DNA of 15,693 bases from an uncultured Lachnospiraceae bacterium (GCA_937916415.1 CALGGH010000113.1:1-15693), one strand, 5' to 3'. Counted from the stretch's first letter, positions 8,256 through 14,818 are shown. The notes: generated by a model not told the origin, from the letters alone. Made by a program: numbers and translations.

Positions 8256-8284
8256 CACTCGGGGACGGAGTCAGGGTGTCATCC
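8250..8284 (+). repeat. REP-like palindromic element, copy 2 (core on plus strand)
   Basis: The arms ATGACAC (8252-8258) and GTGTCAT (8276-8282) pair perfectly around a loop holding GGGGACGGAGTCA (8261-8273). The left arm includes the uvrC stop codon. It is the same element as at 1555-1593, in opposite orientation, and may end or attenuate uvrC transcription. Confidence 0.8.
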
Positions 8285-8391
8285 TAAGTTGATCAAAAGA
8301 ACCGTCCCCTTGATCAAAAGAACCGTCCCCTTGATCGCAATTTGATTGACAGATCCTAAGTTGATCAAAAGAACCGTCCCCTTGATCAAAA
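8281..8391 (-). repeat. Cluster of GGGGACGGTTC-core repeats with TTGATCAA palindromic arms
   Basis: Three copies of a 21-bp unit lie at 8289-8309, 8310-8330 (head to tail with the first) and 8361-8381. Each begins TTGATCAAAAGAACC and ends GTCCCC; on the minus strand the core reads GGGGACGGTTC. The self-complementary octamer TTGATCAA flanks units 1 and 3, and an incomplete TTGATC follows unit 2. A 39-bp stretch (8281-8319) is repeated exactly at 8353-8391. The array fills the uvrC-hprK gap. Such units resemble REP sequences mobilised by IS200-like REP-associated transposases (RAYTs); no such gene is in the window. The 188-nt gap otherwise holds only the palindrome at 8250-8284 and the hprK promoter. 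Confidence 0.85.
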
Positions 8392-8392
8392 T

Positions 8393-8421
8393 TTGAATAA
8401 ATAAAGGCTAAATGATATATT
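8393..8421 (+). promoter_or_regulatory. Sigma-A-type promoter for the hprK operon
   Basis: TTGAAT (8393-8398), a 17-nt spacer and TATATT (8416-8421), with TG one base ahead of the -10 (extended -10). The predicted start of transcription is near 8428, just ahead of the hprK ribosome binding site GGAGGT (8430-8435). The leader would therefore be very short. The -35 starts two bases after the repeat cluster ends. Confidence 0.6.
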
Positions 8422-8443
8422 AGATAAATGGAGGTATGGCAAA

Positions 8444-9388
8444 ATGGCATCATTAAGTTTAAAAACCATTGTCGAGAAGATGGAACTCACGTCGCTGACG
8501 CCCGAAGTGGAGATCGACGACATCAAGGTTCATCAGCCCGACGTCAACAGGATCGCGCTTCAGATGGCCGGGTATTTCGAGCATTTCGAGGCTACCAGGC
8601 TGCAGATCATAGGATACGTGGAATACACCTACATGGAGTCGCTGGACAAAAAGACGCAGAAGGAGATATTTGAGAAGCTCCTCAGCTATCCGATCCCCTG
8701 CATCGTATTTTGCCGTGATCTCAAGCCCAACGCGCTTTTTACGGAGACTGCGATCAAAAACAACGTGCCACTTTTCGTCACGCCCAAGGCAACGTCCGCT
8801 TTTACGGCTGAGATAATCCGATGGATGAACGTCAAGCTGGCCCCCTGCATCTCGGTGCACGGAGTGCTCGTCGACGTATATGGCGAGGGCGTGCTGATCA
8901 CTGGCGAGAGCGGCATAGGCAAATCCGAGGCGGCACTCGAACTGATCAAGAGAGGCCACCGTCTGGTGACCGACGACGTGGTGGAGATCCGCAAGGTATC
9001 GGATGCGTCGCTCGTGGGCACGGCACCTGACATAACCAAGCATTTCATCGAGCTCCGCGGCATAGGCATCATCGACGTCAAGGCACTCTTCGGCGCCAGC
9101 TGCGTGCGCGAGACTCAGAACATAGACCTGGTCATCCGACTGGAGGACTGGGACAAGGACAAGGAATACGACAGGCTCGGACTGGACGAGGAGTACACGG
9201 AATTCCTGGGGATCCAGGTGGTATGCCACAACATTCCCATCAGGCCCGGCCGCAACCTGGCGATCATATGTGAGTCGGCCGCAGTCAACCACCGTCAGAA
9301 AAAGATGGGGTACAATGCGGCACAGGAGCTGTACAAGAGGGTACAGGAGAACCTGGCCAAAAAGAGAGACGACGAAGAGGAGGACTAA
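8444..9388 (+). CDS. hprK: HPr kinase/phosphorylase (HprK/P)
   Basis: This enzyme phosphorylates HPr and Crh on the regulatory serine using ATP or pyrophosphate, and removes that phosphate with inorganic phosphate. It is the sensor of carbon catabolite repression in Firmicutes. The product has 314 residues, normal length. The N-terminal domain (1-130) is followed by the P-loop kinase domain with Walker A GESGIGKS (154-161), His139 in SVHG, the Asp pair of VTDDVVEI (177-178) and the HprK signature around ELRGIGIIDVKALFGASCVR (203-222). GGAGGT 8 nt upstream fixes the start. It is the first gene of the operon that ends with the HPr-like gene, whose product is its likely substrate. The acidic, lysine-rich C-terminal tail is typical. 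Confidence 0.97.
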   Translation: MASLSLKTIVEKMELTSLTPEVEIDDIKVHQPDVNRIALQMAGYFEHFEATRLQIIGYVEYTYMESLDKKTQKEIFEKLLSYPIPCIVFCRDLKPNALFTETAIKNNVPLFVTPKATSAFTAEIIRWMNVKLAPCISVHGVLVDVYGEGVLITGESGIGKSEAALELIKRGHRLVTDDVVEIRKVSDASLVGTAPDITKHFIELRGIGIIDVKALFGASCVRETQNIDLVIRLEDWDKDKEYDRLGLDEEYTEFLGIQVVCHNIPIRPGRNLAIICESAAVNHRQKKMGYNAAQELYKRVQENLAKKRDDEEED

Positions 9389-9393
9389 AACCT

Positions 9394-10332
9394 ATGGGTA
9401 AATATGCATTTGGCGTCGACGTGGGCGGAACCACCGTCAAGCTGGGGTTTTTTGATGCTGACGGCAACGTCATCAATAAATGGGAGATTCCCACGCGCAC
9501 CAGCGAAAACGGATCCAACATACTGCCTGACATAGCCGATGCGATCAAAAAGGAGATCGTAGCCCGCAACATGAATGCGGAAGAAGTGGTAGGCGTCGGT
9601 ATAGGAGTGCCCGGTCCCGTGGATGACAATGGCATAGTGCACAAGGCCGTCAACTTAGGCTGGGGCAAGTTTAACCTCGTGGAAGCCATGACTCCGATGC
9701 TGCGCGGATTCAAGATCAAGGGAGGCAATGATGCCAACGTGGCGGCTCTCGGCGAGATGTGGAAGGGCGCGGGCCAGGGCAAGAGAAACCTGGTGGCAGT
9801 CACGCTGGGCACCGGCATAGGCGGCGGCATCATCATAGACGGCAAGCTCCTGAACGGAGCGTCCGGAGCCGGCGGAGAGATAGGTCACATACACGTTCAG
9901 GACGGTGAGCCTGAAGTCTGCGGCTGCGGCAATCACGGCTGCCTGGAGCAGTATGCTTCCGCTACCGGCGTGGTACGGCTTGCACGCAGGGAGCTTGAGA
10001 GAAGCACTGATGCATCGGCTCTCAGGGATGCCGAGCTTTCCGCCAAGGCAGTATTTGACGCCGTAAAGGCCGGTGACGCCCTGGCGATCAGGGTTGCAAG
10101 GACCTTTGGTGAATACCTGGGCAAGGGCCTGGCCGTGATCGCGGACGTGGTCAATCCCGAAGCCTTCGTCATAGGAGGCGGAGTGAGCAAGGCCGGAGAG
10201 ATGCTGTTTGATTACGTTAAGCCCGCGTATGCGGAAAACGTGTTCCATGCATCCAGGGACGCTGAATTCGTTCTGGCCACGCTGGGCAACGACGCCGGCA
10301 TATACGGCAGCGCAAAACTGATACTTGACTGA
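9394..10332 (+). CDS. glcK: ROK-family glucokinase
   Basis: It phosphorylates glucose that entered without the PTS, using ATP. The product has 312 residues. The N-terminal phosphate loop is FGVDVGGTTVKLG (6-18), the catalytic region GGNDANVAALGE (110-121) has Asp113 as the likely base, and the glycine-rich LGTGIGGG lies at 138-145. The ROK zinc signature is present with H165, C176, C178 and C183, followed by LEQYAS. The GGGVS block near 261-265 closes the nucleotide site. The ribosome binding site AGGAGG (9378-9383) lies inside the end of hprK, whose stop is 5 nt before this start, so the two are likely translationally coupled. Other ROK sugar kinases are possible, but the sequence and the setting beside hprK favour glucokinase. 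Confidence 0.92.
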   Translation: MGKYAFGVDVGGTTVKLGFFDADGNVINKWEIPTRTSENGSNILPDIADAIKKEIVARNMNAEEVVGVGIGVPGPVDDNGIVHKAVNLGWGKFNLVEAMTPMLRGFKIKGGNDANVAALGEMWKGAGQGKRNLVAVTLGTGIGGGIIIDGKLLNGASGAGGEIGHIHVQDGEPEVCGCGNHGCLEQYASATGVVRLARRELERSTDASALRDAELSAKAVFDAVKAGDALAIRVARTFGEYLGKGLAVIADVVNPEAFVIGGGVSKAGEMLFDYVKPAYAENVFHASRDAEFVLATLGNDAGIYGSAKLILD

Positions 10333-10340
10333 CAACAACC

Positions 10341-10346
10341 GGAGGA
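10341..10346 (+). promoter_or_regulatory. Ribosome binding site supporting the GTG start of murB
   Basis: GGAGGA precedes the GTG at 10350 by about 4 nt. The next in-frame ATG is 20 codons in and would remove the start of the MurB fold, so GTG is preferred. Confidence 0.6.
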
Positions 10347-10349
10347 ACA

Positions 10350-11267
10350 GTGAGACTTAGCGAAGATTTTTTGCAAAACATTGCCAGGATAATACCGCAG
10401 GAAAGGATGGTCCGCGATGAGGACATGGACGTGCACACCTCATTCAGGGTGGGCGGTCCCGCCAGCCTTTTTCTGACGGTTGAAAATAAGGAAGAGCTTC
10501 AGCGGCTGACGGTCTACCTAAGGCGGACCGGTCATGATTTTTTTGTGCTGGGCAACGGCAGCAACCTGCTGGTGAGCGACAAGGGATATGACGGCATAGT
10601 CGTCAGGCTCTCCGGTCAGTTTGCCGAGATAGAGACGGATGGCGAGACCATCACGTGCGGTGCGGGAGCGCTGCTGACGCAGGTTTCCCACGTAGCGGCG
10701 GACAAGTCCCTGACAGGCCTTGAGTTTGCATCGGGCATACCGGGCAGCATCGGCGGTGCGATAGTGATGAACGCCGGCGCATATGAAGGTGAGATGAGCC
10801 AGGTGGTCGAGACCGTGGAGGTGCTGGATGCTGAAGGAGAATTCCTGACGCTCGAGAACCAGAGCATGGATTTCGGATATCGCACGAGCGTCATCAAAAA
10901 CTCCAAGTACGTGATCACCGAGGTCAGGCTTCGGCTTACTGCCGGCAACGAAGAGGACATAAGGGTCAGGATGCGTGACCTGGCCGAGCAGCGCAGGGCC
11001 AGGCAGCCCCTCGACCTGCCAAGCGCCGGCTCGACCTTCAAGAGGCCGGAGGGACATTACGCGGGCAAGCTCATCATGGATGCGGGCATGCGCGGTTTCC
11101 AGATAGGCGGAGCCCGGGTTTCCGACAAGCACTGTGGTTTCGTGGTCAACTTAGGGCATGCGTCGGCCGCTGACGTGTATGACGTGATCCGTGAAGTTCA
11201 GGAACGCGTCAAGGACAGGTTCAACGTGAAGCTGGAGACCGAAGTCATATTATTGGGAGATTTCTGA
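10350..11267 (+). CDS. murB: UDP-N-acetylenolpyruvoylglucosamine reductase (MurB)
   Basis: MurB is a flavoenzyme that uses NADPH to reduce UDP-GlcNAc-enolpyruvate to UDP-MurNAc, the second committed step of peptidoglycan precursor synthesis, in the cytosol. The product has 305 residues, the size of the shorter Firmicutes-type MurB. FAD-binding blocks are HTSFRVGGPA (29-38), VLGNGSNLLVSD (66-77) and ASGIPGSIGGAIVMNAGAYEGE (127-148). Catalytic residues are Arg178 in FGYRTS, Ser228 in PSAGSTFKRP and Glu297 in KLETEV. Translation starts at GTG. It lies 17 nt after glcK and 1 nt before rapZ, inside the same operon. Confidence 0.96.
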   Translation: MRLSEDFLQNIARIIPQERMVRDEDMDVHTSFRVGGPASLFLTVENKEELQRLTVYLRRTGHDFFVLGNGSNLLVSDKGYDGIVVRLSGQFAEIETDGETITCGAGALLTQVSHVAADKSLTGLEFASGIPGSIGGAIVMNAGAYEGEMSQVVETVEVLDAEGEFLTLENQSMDFGYRTSVIKNSKYVITEVRLRLTAGNEEDIRVRMRDLAEQRRARQPLDLPSAGSTFKRPEGHYAGKLIMDAGMRGFQIGGARVSDKHCGFVVNLGHASAADVYDVIREVQERVKDRFNVKLETEVILLGDF

Positions 11268-11268
11268 C

Positions 11269-12138
11269 ATGCGGTTCGTGATCGTGACGGGAATGAGCGG
11301 GGGCGGCAGGGCTACCGCACTCAAAATGCTGGAGGATGCGGGATACTATTGCGTCGACAATATGCCCGTACCGCTGATCACCGGCCTCATGGAGCTGATG
11401 GACCAGCAGGGCGGCGAGTATTCCAAGGTTGCCCTGGGGCTGGACGTCCGTGCGGGACTGAGCTTCGCGGATACGGAGAGCCTGCTCGATGACCTGAAGA
11501 AATCAGGATATTCGGTAGAGATACTGTTCATGAATGCCTCGGACGAGGTGCTGATCAAGAGATACAAGGAATCAAGGCGCAACCATCCGATGGCGAGCAT
11601 CGATGACCGCATAGAGGATGGCATAGGCAAGGAAAGAAAGCTGCTTGCCGGCATCTTAAGCAGGGCTGATTACGTGATCGACACGTCCAATCTGCTGACC
11701 AGGGATCTGAAGGTGGAGCTTGAGAGGATCTTCGTGGCAAACGAGGATTATAACAGCCTGATGATCTCAATCCTGTCATTTGGCTTCAAAAACGGCATTC
11801 CCCAGGACGCCGATCTGGTATTTGACGTCCGTTTTCTGCCGAATCCATTCTATATTGACGAATTGAAACATAAGACCGGGCTCGATCAGGAGGTCAGGGA
11901 CTACGTCCTCAGCTTCCCTGAGGCGGGCGGCTTTTTGGACAGGTGTACCGACCTGCTGGACTTTCTCATACCTCATTACGTTAGCGAGGGCAAGTACAAG
12001 CTGGTGGTTGCGATAGGCTGCACCGGCGGCAAGCACAGGTCGGTAACGCTGGCGCGAAGCCTGTATGAGCGTCTGGGCGGCCGCGGAGACTATGGCCTTG
12101 GCCTGTCGCACCGCGACGTGGGGCGTGCGGGAAAGTAG
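11269..12138 (+). CDS. rapZ: RapZ/YvcJ-family nucleotide-binding protein with altered Walker A
   Basis: The RapZ family acts as an RNA-binding adaptor that senses GlcN6P in E. coli, and as a nucleotide-binding protein affecting competence and regulatory RNA in Bacillus (YvcJ). The product has 289 residues, full length. The N-terminus MRFVIVTGMSG is followed by GGRATALKMLEDAGYYCVDN. The P-loop therefore reads GMSGGGRA where the family normally has G-x-x-G-x-G-K-[ST]: the key Lys is Arg14 and the following Ser/Thr is Ala15. The C-terminal family block GCTGGKHRSV (250-259) and the terminal HRDV are intact. GGGAG at 11255-11259 is the ribosome binding site. The murB-rapZ gap is 1 nt. In many relatives yvcK sits between rapZ and whiA; here it is absent. 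Confidence 0.93.
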   Translation: MRFVIVTGMSGGGRATALKMLEDAGYYCVDNMPVPLITGLMELMDQQGGEYSKVALGLDVRAGLSFADTESLLDDLKKSGYSVEILFMNASDEVLIKRYKESRRNHPMASIDDRIEDGIGKERKLLAGILSRADYVIDTSNLLTRDLKVELERIFVANEDYNSLMISILSFGFKNGIPQDADLVFDVRFLPNPFYIDELKHKTGLDQEVRDYVLSFPEAGGFLDRCTDLLDFLIPHYVSEGKYKLVVAIGCTGGKHRSVTLARSLYERLGGRGDYGLGLSHRDVGRAGK

Positions 12139-12144
12139 ATTCAG

Positions 12145-13008
12145 ATGTCTTTTTCATCAGACGTAAAGGAAGAACTAAAAGGAGTAATGGGTAAGTCCCG
12201 GCACTGTCAGCTGGCGGAGCTGGGAGCCATTGTGCATTTTGCAAAAGATTCCCGCAATTCATTGGAACAATTTGACGTAACCGTAGAAAATGAGCACGCT
12301 TCCCAAAAGTACTTTACTTTGCTAAAAAAAACATTTAACATAGGTTCTGTTGACTTGTCGGTCTGTGAGGCGCTTAAGCTTGGGACGGACGAGTACGGAC
12401 GGCATCCGGTCGGCACGATGACAGATGCCAGACTGCTTATCAAGGACTGCTGCAGAAGGGCCTGGCTTAGAGGCGCTTTTTTATGCTGTGGGACCATAAG
12501 TGATCCCAACAAGGGGTATCACCTCGAGTTCGCCTGCAGGGACGAAGCGCAGGCGGGACAGTTAAAAGAGGTGCTTGCCGGATTTAAGATAGATGCTCAT
12601 GGCCTGACCAGAAAGGGCATGCCGGGACTGTACGTCAAGGAAGGCGAGGCCATCGTCGGACTGTTAGGCATCATGGGTGCGGGAGTCTCTCTGATGAACC
12701 TGGAGAATGCCAGGATACTCAGGGAGATCAGCAACAAGGTCAACCGCAAGGTCAACTGTGAGGCGGCCAACATCGCCAAGACGGTCAATGCCGCCGGCAG
12801 ACAGGTTGAGGACATTGAGTACCTAAAGAATAATTACGGACTGGACAAGCTGCCTGACAAGCTGCGTCAAATGGCTGAAGTCAGGCTGGCAAATCCCGAA
12901 GCCACGCTCGCGGAGTTGGGGGAACTCCTGGAGCCGTCGGTAGGAAAGTCCGGAGTCAATCATAGATTACGTTCTTTGTGTGAGATGGCAGATGCTCTTA
13001 GGGGTTAG
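12145..13008 (+). CDS. whiA: DNA-binding protein WhiA
   Basis: WhiA is a homing-endonuclease-derived DNA-binding protein linked to sporulation, division and chromosome segregation, usually encoded beside rapZ. The product has 287 residues, slightly shorter than many homologues (about 310-325). The N-terminus MSFSSDVKEEL is diagnostic. The LAGLIDADG-like region spans about 20-185, including the block RAWLRGAFLCCGTISDPNKG. The C-terminal helix-turn-helix lies at about 235-285 (KLRQMAEVRLANPEATLAEL, then a conserved VGKSGVNHRLR). It starts 6 nt after rapZ with only a weak GGAAAG, so translation is probably coupled. The first ~200 bases are visibly more AT-rich than its neighbours and include a run of eight A at 12324-12331. 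Confidence 0.95.
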   Translation: MSFSSDVKEELKGVMGKSRHCQLAELGAIVHFAKDSRNSLEQFDVTVENEHASQKYFTLLKKTFNIGSVDLSVCEALKLGTDEYGRHPVGTMTDARLLIKDCCRRAWLRGAFLCCGTISDPNKGYHLEFACRDEAQAGQLKEVLAGFKIDAHGLTRKGMPGLYVKEGEAIVGLLGIMGAGVSLMNLENARILREISNKVNRKVNCEAANIAKTVNAAGRQVEDIEYLKNNYGLDKLPDKLRQMAEVRLANPEATLAELGELLEPSVGKSGVNHRLRSLCEMADALRG

Positions 13009-13027
13009 CATTTAGAGGAGTAGTGAG

Positions 13028-13288
13028 ATGACCAAGAGAGACATTGAAATCAAATTGAGCAGCGGACTTGAAGCCACGCCCATAGCCTTGCTTGTGCAGA
13101 AGGCAAGCCAGTTTGATTCTAAGATCTACATCGAGGCAGAGGGAGGCCGCAAGGTCAATGCCAAGAGCATCATGGGCATGATGAGCCTGGGAGTTGATGC
13201 CGGAGACACCGTGACCGTCAGCGCCGAAGGCGAGGACGAAGAAGCTGCAATAGGCGCCATCACGGATTATCTGATGGGAAATAACTAA
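13028..13288 (+). CDS. crh: Crh-like HPr-family protein (Glu in place of His15)
   Basis: The product has 86 residues with the HPr fold. The PTS phospho-site motif is usually GLHARPA; here it reads GLEATPIA (13-20), with Glu15 for the catalytic His and Thr17 for Arg. It therefore cannot take phosphate from Enzyme I at this position. The HprK target loop VNAKSIMGMMSLG is intact, with Ser47 equivalent to Ser46 of HPr. This combination, and the position after whiA, matches Bacillus Crh (GLQARPA), a catabolite co-repressor acting with CcpA. AGAGGAG (13014-13020) lies 7 nt ahead of the start. The stop codon overlaps that of the convergent lipid kinase gene by 4 nt. The function is inferred from family knowledge and context; a true HPr (ptsH) should lie elsewhere. 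Confidence 0.9.
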   Translation: MTKRDIEIKLSSGLEATPIALLVQKASQFDSKIYIEAEGGRKVNAKSIMGMMSLGVDAGDTVTVSAEGEDEEAAIGAITDYLMGNN

Positions 13289-14184
13289 TCTTTGGGAACC
13301 ATGATCTCTATGGCTCCCGGGTGAACGTCAATGACGACTTCAGTGTGTTCACCGCCGAATTCACCGTCCCTGGTCCAGCTGACCGGGGCGTCTGATTTTA
13401 AAACCACGTGCCTGCTTTTAAAAGTTATTATGTTGTCGGAGTCCAGGCTTTTGTCAAGCATGGCCCTGACGGTGTCGCCGAGCTCCACGGGATTCGCGGG
13501 GTTGCGGATCAGCGTCACCTCGTGGTATCCGTCATCGAGAAAGACGTGATGTCCGGTGATGCCGGTAAAACCGCCGACCGATACGGAATTGGTCACCATG
13601 CCGTAGAGAAACTCGTCTTCAATCTCACCCTCTTCCCATTTGACCTTCATGCGGTAGGTACGGATGGTGGCCAGATTCTTGATGGCCTCCAGGACGTACG
13701 CACTGTGTCCAAGCGCGTTCTTGTTGACCTGGGGCGTGGTATATGTTACCTCGGTAAACAAGCCGAAGGCTGCCACGTAGGTATAGTAGCTGTTGTTGAG
13801 CGACCCCACGTCGATGGGCGTAAGCCGCCCGTCGGTAATGAGGGATGCGGCCGACTGCATCCTGGCCGGTATCTTAAGTGACCGCGCAAAGTCGTTGGTG
13901 CTCCCGGCGGGAATGTAAAGCACGGGCAGCCTGTCACGGCTGTCCATCATGCCGGAAACCACCTCGTCGAGCGTACCGTCACCGCCCGAACATGCTATCA
14001 GTTCATAGCCATCAGACCGGTTCATCACGGCATTGGCTGCATCGCCGCTGCTCTGCGTGGGGTATGCCGTTACCTCATATCCGGCCTTGACGAATATGTC
14101 TATGATGTCCAGCAGGTTGGAGCGGATCTGCGCCTTGCCCGAATGTGGATTATATATAAATAATAGTCTGTTACTTGTTTTCAT
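13285..14184 (-). CDS. YegS/DagK-family lipid (diacylglycerol) kinase
   Basis: The product has 299 residues. NPHSGK (12-17), the nucleotide-binding CSGGDGTLDEV (65-75) and AGSTNDFARSL (93-103) define the diacylglycerol kinase catalytic domain. This family phosphorylates diacylglycerol or related lipids and sphingoid bases, recycling lipid headgroup by-products at the membrane. No signal peptide or membrane helix is seen. A GAGGA 11 nt ahead of the ATG sits inside the end of the mazF-like gene, 14 nt upstream, so co-transcription with the toxin-antitoxin pair is likely. It converges on the crh gene with overlapping stop codons and no visible terminator. The exact lipid substrate cannot be read from sequence. 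Confidence 0.9.
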   Translation of the reverse strand: MKTSNRLLFIYNPHSGKAQIRSNLLDIIDIFVKAGYEVTAYPTQSSGDAANAVMNRSDGYELIACSGGDGTLDEVVSGMMDSRDRLPVLYIPAGSTNDFARSLKIPARMQSAASLITDGRLTPIDVGSLNNSYYTYVAAFGLFTEVTYTTPQVNKNALGHSAYVLEAIKNLATIRTYRMKVKWEEGEIEDEFLYGMVTNSVSVGGFTGITGHHVFLDDGYHEVTLIRNPANPVELGDTVRAMLDKSLDSDNIITFKSRHVVLKSDAPVSWTRDGEFGGEHTEVVIDVHPGAIEIMVPKD

Positions 14185-14198
14185 ATTCTGTCACGTCC

Positions 14199-14507
14199 TC
14201 ATATATAATCAAAGATGCTCTGTATGGTATCTGATATTTCCATGTTTTCTTCGACAGATAGTTCGGCAAGTTTGGAAAAGCCTCGGAATTTCAGATCAAA
14301 TAAGCGCAGCTGCTCACATAGGAGAAATCCATTGACCGGACCGGCTTCCATCCTTTTGTGCAAAGCGTTTTCGGCTGATTCCGGTACGATGGGGCAGGCA
14401 ATTACCTGTTCCGCTGCATCGTTAAAGGTATTCTTGCTGACTATGAGCATGGGGAATTTTATGTTCTCAATTCTGATGATCGTTCCCTGCTGAAGTTCTC
14501 CTACCAT
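14199..14507 (-). CDS. MazF/PemK-like toxin of a type II toxin-antitoxin system
   Basis: The product has 102 residues. GTIIRIENIKFPMLIVSKN near the start, CPI at 38-40 and CEQLRLFD near 64-71 follow the MazF/PemK beta-barrel pattern. MazF toxins are usually sequence-specific endoribonucleases. Here the Arg of the usual RPVLV strand appears as Phe18 (KFPMLIV), and the Thr/Ser after the next strand appears as Val41. Both positions normally help catalysis, so cleavage activity is uncertain. GGGAGGG 4 nt upstream gives a strong ribosome binding site. The start overlaps the antitoxin gene by 7 nt, the usual coupled arrangement. The DNA is more AT-rich than the flanking operons, suggesting acquisition by transfer. 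Confidence 0.8.
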   Translation of the reverse strand: MVGELQQGTIIRIENIKFPMLIVSKNTFNDAAEQVIACPIVPESAENALHKRMEAGPVNGFLLCEQLRLFDLKFRGFSKLAELSVEENMEISDTIQSIFDYI

Positions 14508-14743
14508 ATTTCCCTCCCAACAGGTTCTCCGAAATCCATTTCGCCGGACAGGGTTAATGGTACGCCGCTTTCTTTTATGCGTTCCTCCAATGTTTTGTGA
14601 CGAAATGGCTTGGAAAGGGAAATGCTCCCTTTTTTGACAGTTATGTCCAGCTTATCGCCGATGGTGATGCCGGCCGTTTTGAGTATCTCCTTTGCCAGGA
14701 TTATGCCTTGACTGTTACCCCATGTTTTGACCTGTGTCTGCAT
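14501..14743 (-). CDS. MazE-like (AbrB/SpoVT-type) antitoxin
   Basis: The product has 80 residues from the ATG at 14743. The N-terminal swapped-hairpin DNA-binding domain is recognisable: VKTWGNSQGIILAKEILK, as in MazE, followed by IGDKLDITVKKGSISL. The C-terminal end DFGEPVGREIW matches the toxin-binding tail of MazE (DWGEP...EVW). AAAGGAG at 14749-14755 lies 5 nt upstream. The frame stays open upstream to 14869, but that extension translates an 18-bp tandem repeat and runs through the promoter, so it is rejected. As in other mazEF loci, the antitoxin should bind its own promoter, where a palindrome is present. Confidence 0.85.
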   Translation of the reverse strand: MQTQVKTWGNSQGIILAKEILKTAGITIGDKLDITVKKGSISLSKPFRHKTLEERIKESGVPLTLSGEMDFGEPVGREIW

Positions 14744-14748
14744 TTTTG

Positions 14749-14755
14749 CTCCTTT
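14749..14755 (-). promoter_or_regulatory. Ribosome binding site fixing the mazE-like start
   Basis: AAAGGAG on the minus strand, 5 nt ahead of the ATG at 14743. It rules in favour of the 80-residue antitoxin over the longer open frame. Confidence 0.65.
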
Positions 14756-14799
14756 TGTTTTGAGTGATGGAAATCCGAGTGTTATGTATACGCCATGAT

Positions 14800-14818
14800 G
14801 TTTATACATAGTATAAAC
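14800..14818. promoter_or_regulatory. Operator-like perfect palindrome in the mazEF-like promoter
   Basis: GTTTATAC-ATA-GTATAAAC is an 8-bp perfect inverted repeat with a 3-base centre, overlapping the predicted -10. It is a good candidate for autorepression by the MazE-like antitoxin. The site itself is seen; the binding is inference. Confidence 0.5.

Noticed and set aside
8281..8391. CRISPR array
   Set aside because: The repeats are directly abutting or irregularly spaced, with no unique spacers of constant length, and no cas genes are present.
8271..8453. 60-residue minus-strand open frame with FDQGDGS repeats
   Set aside because: It is simply the translation of the intergenic repeat cluster and the hprK promoter; no ribosome binding site or family similarity.
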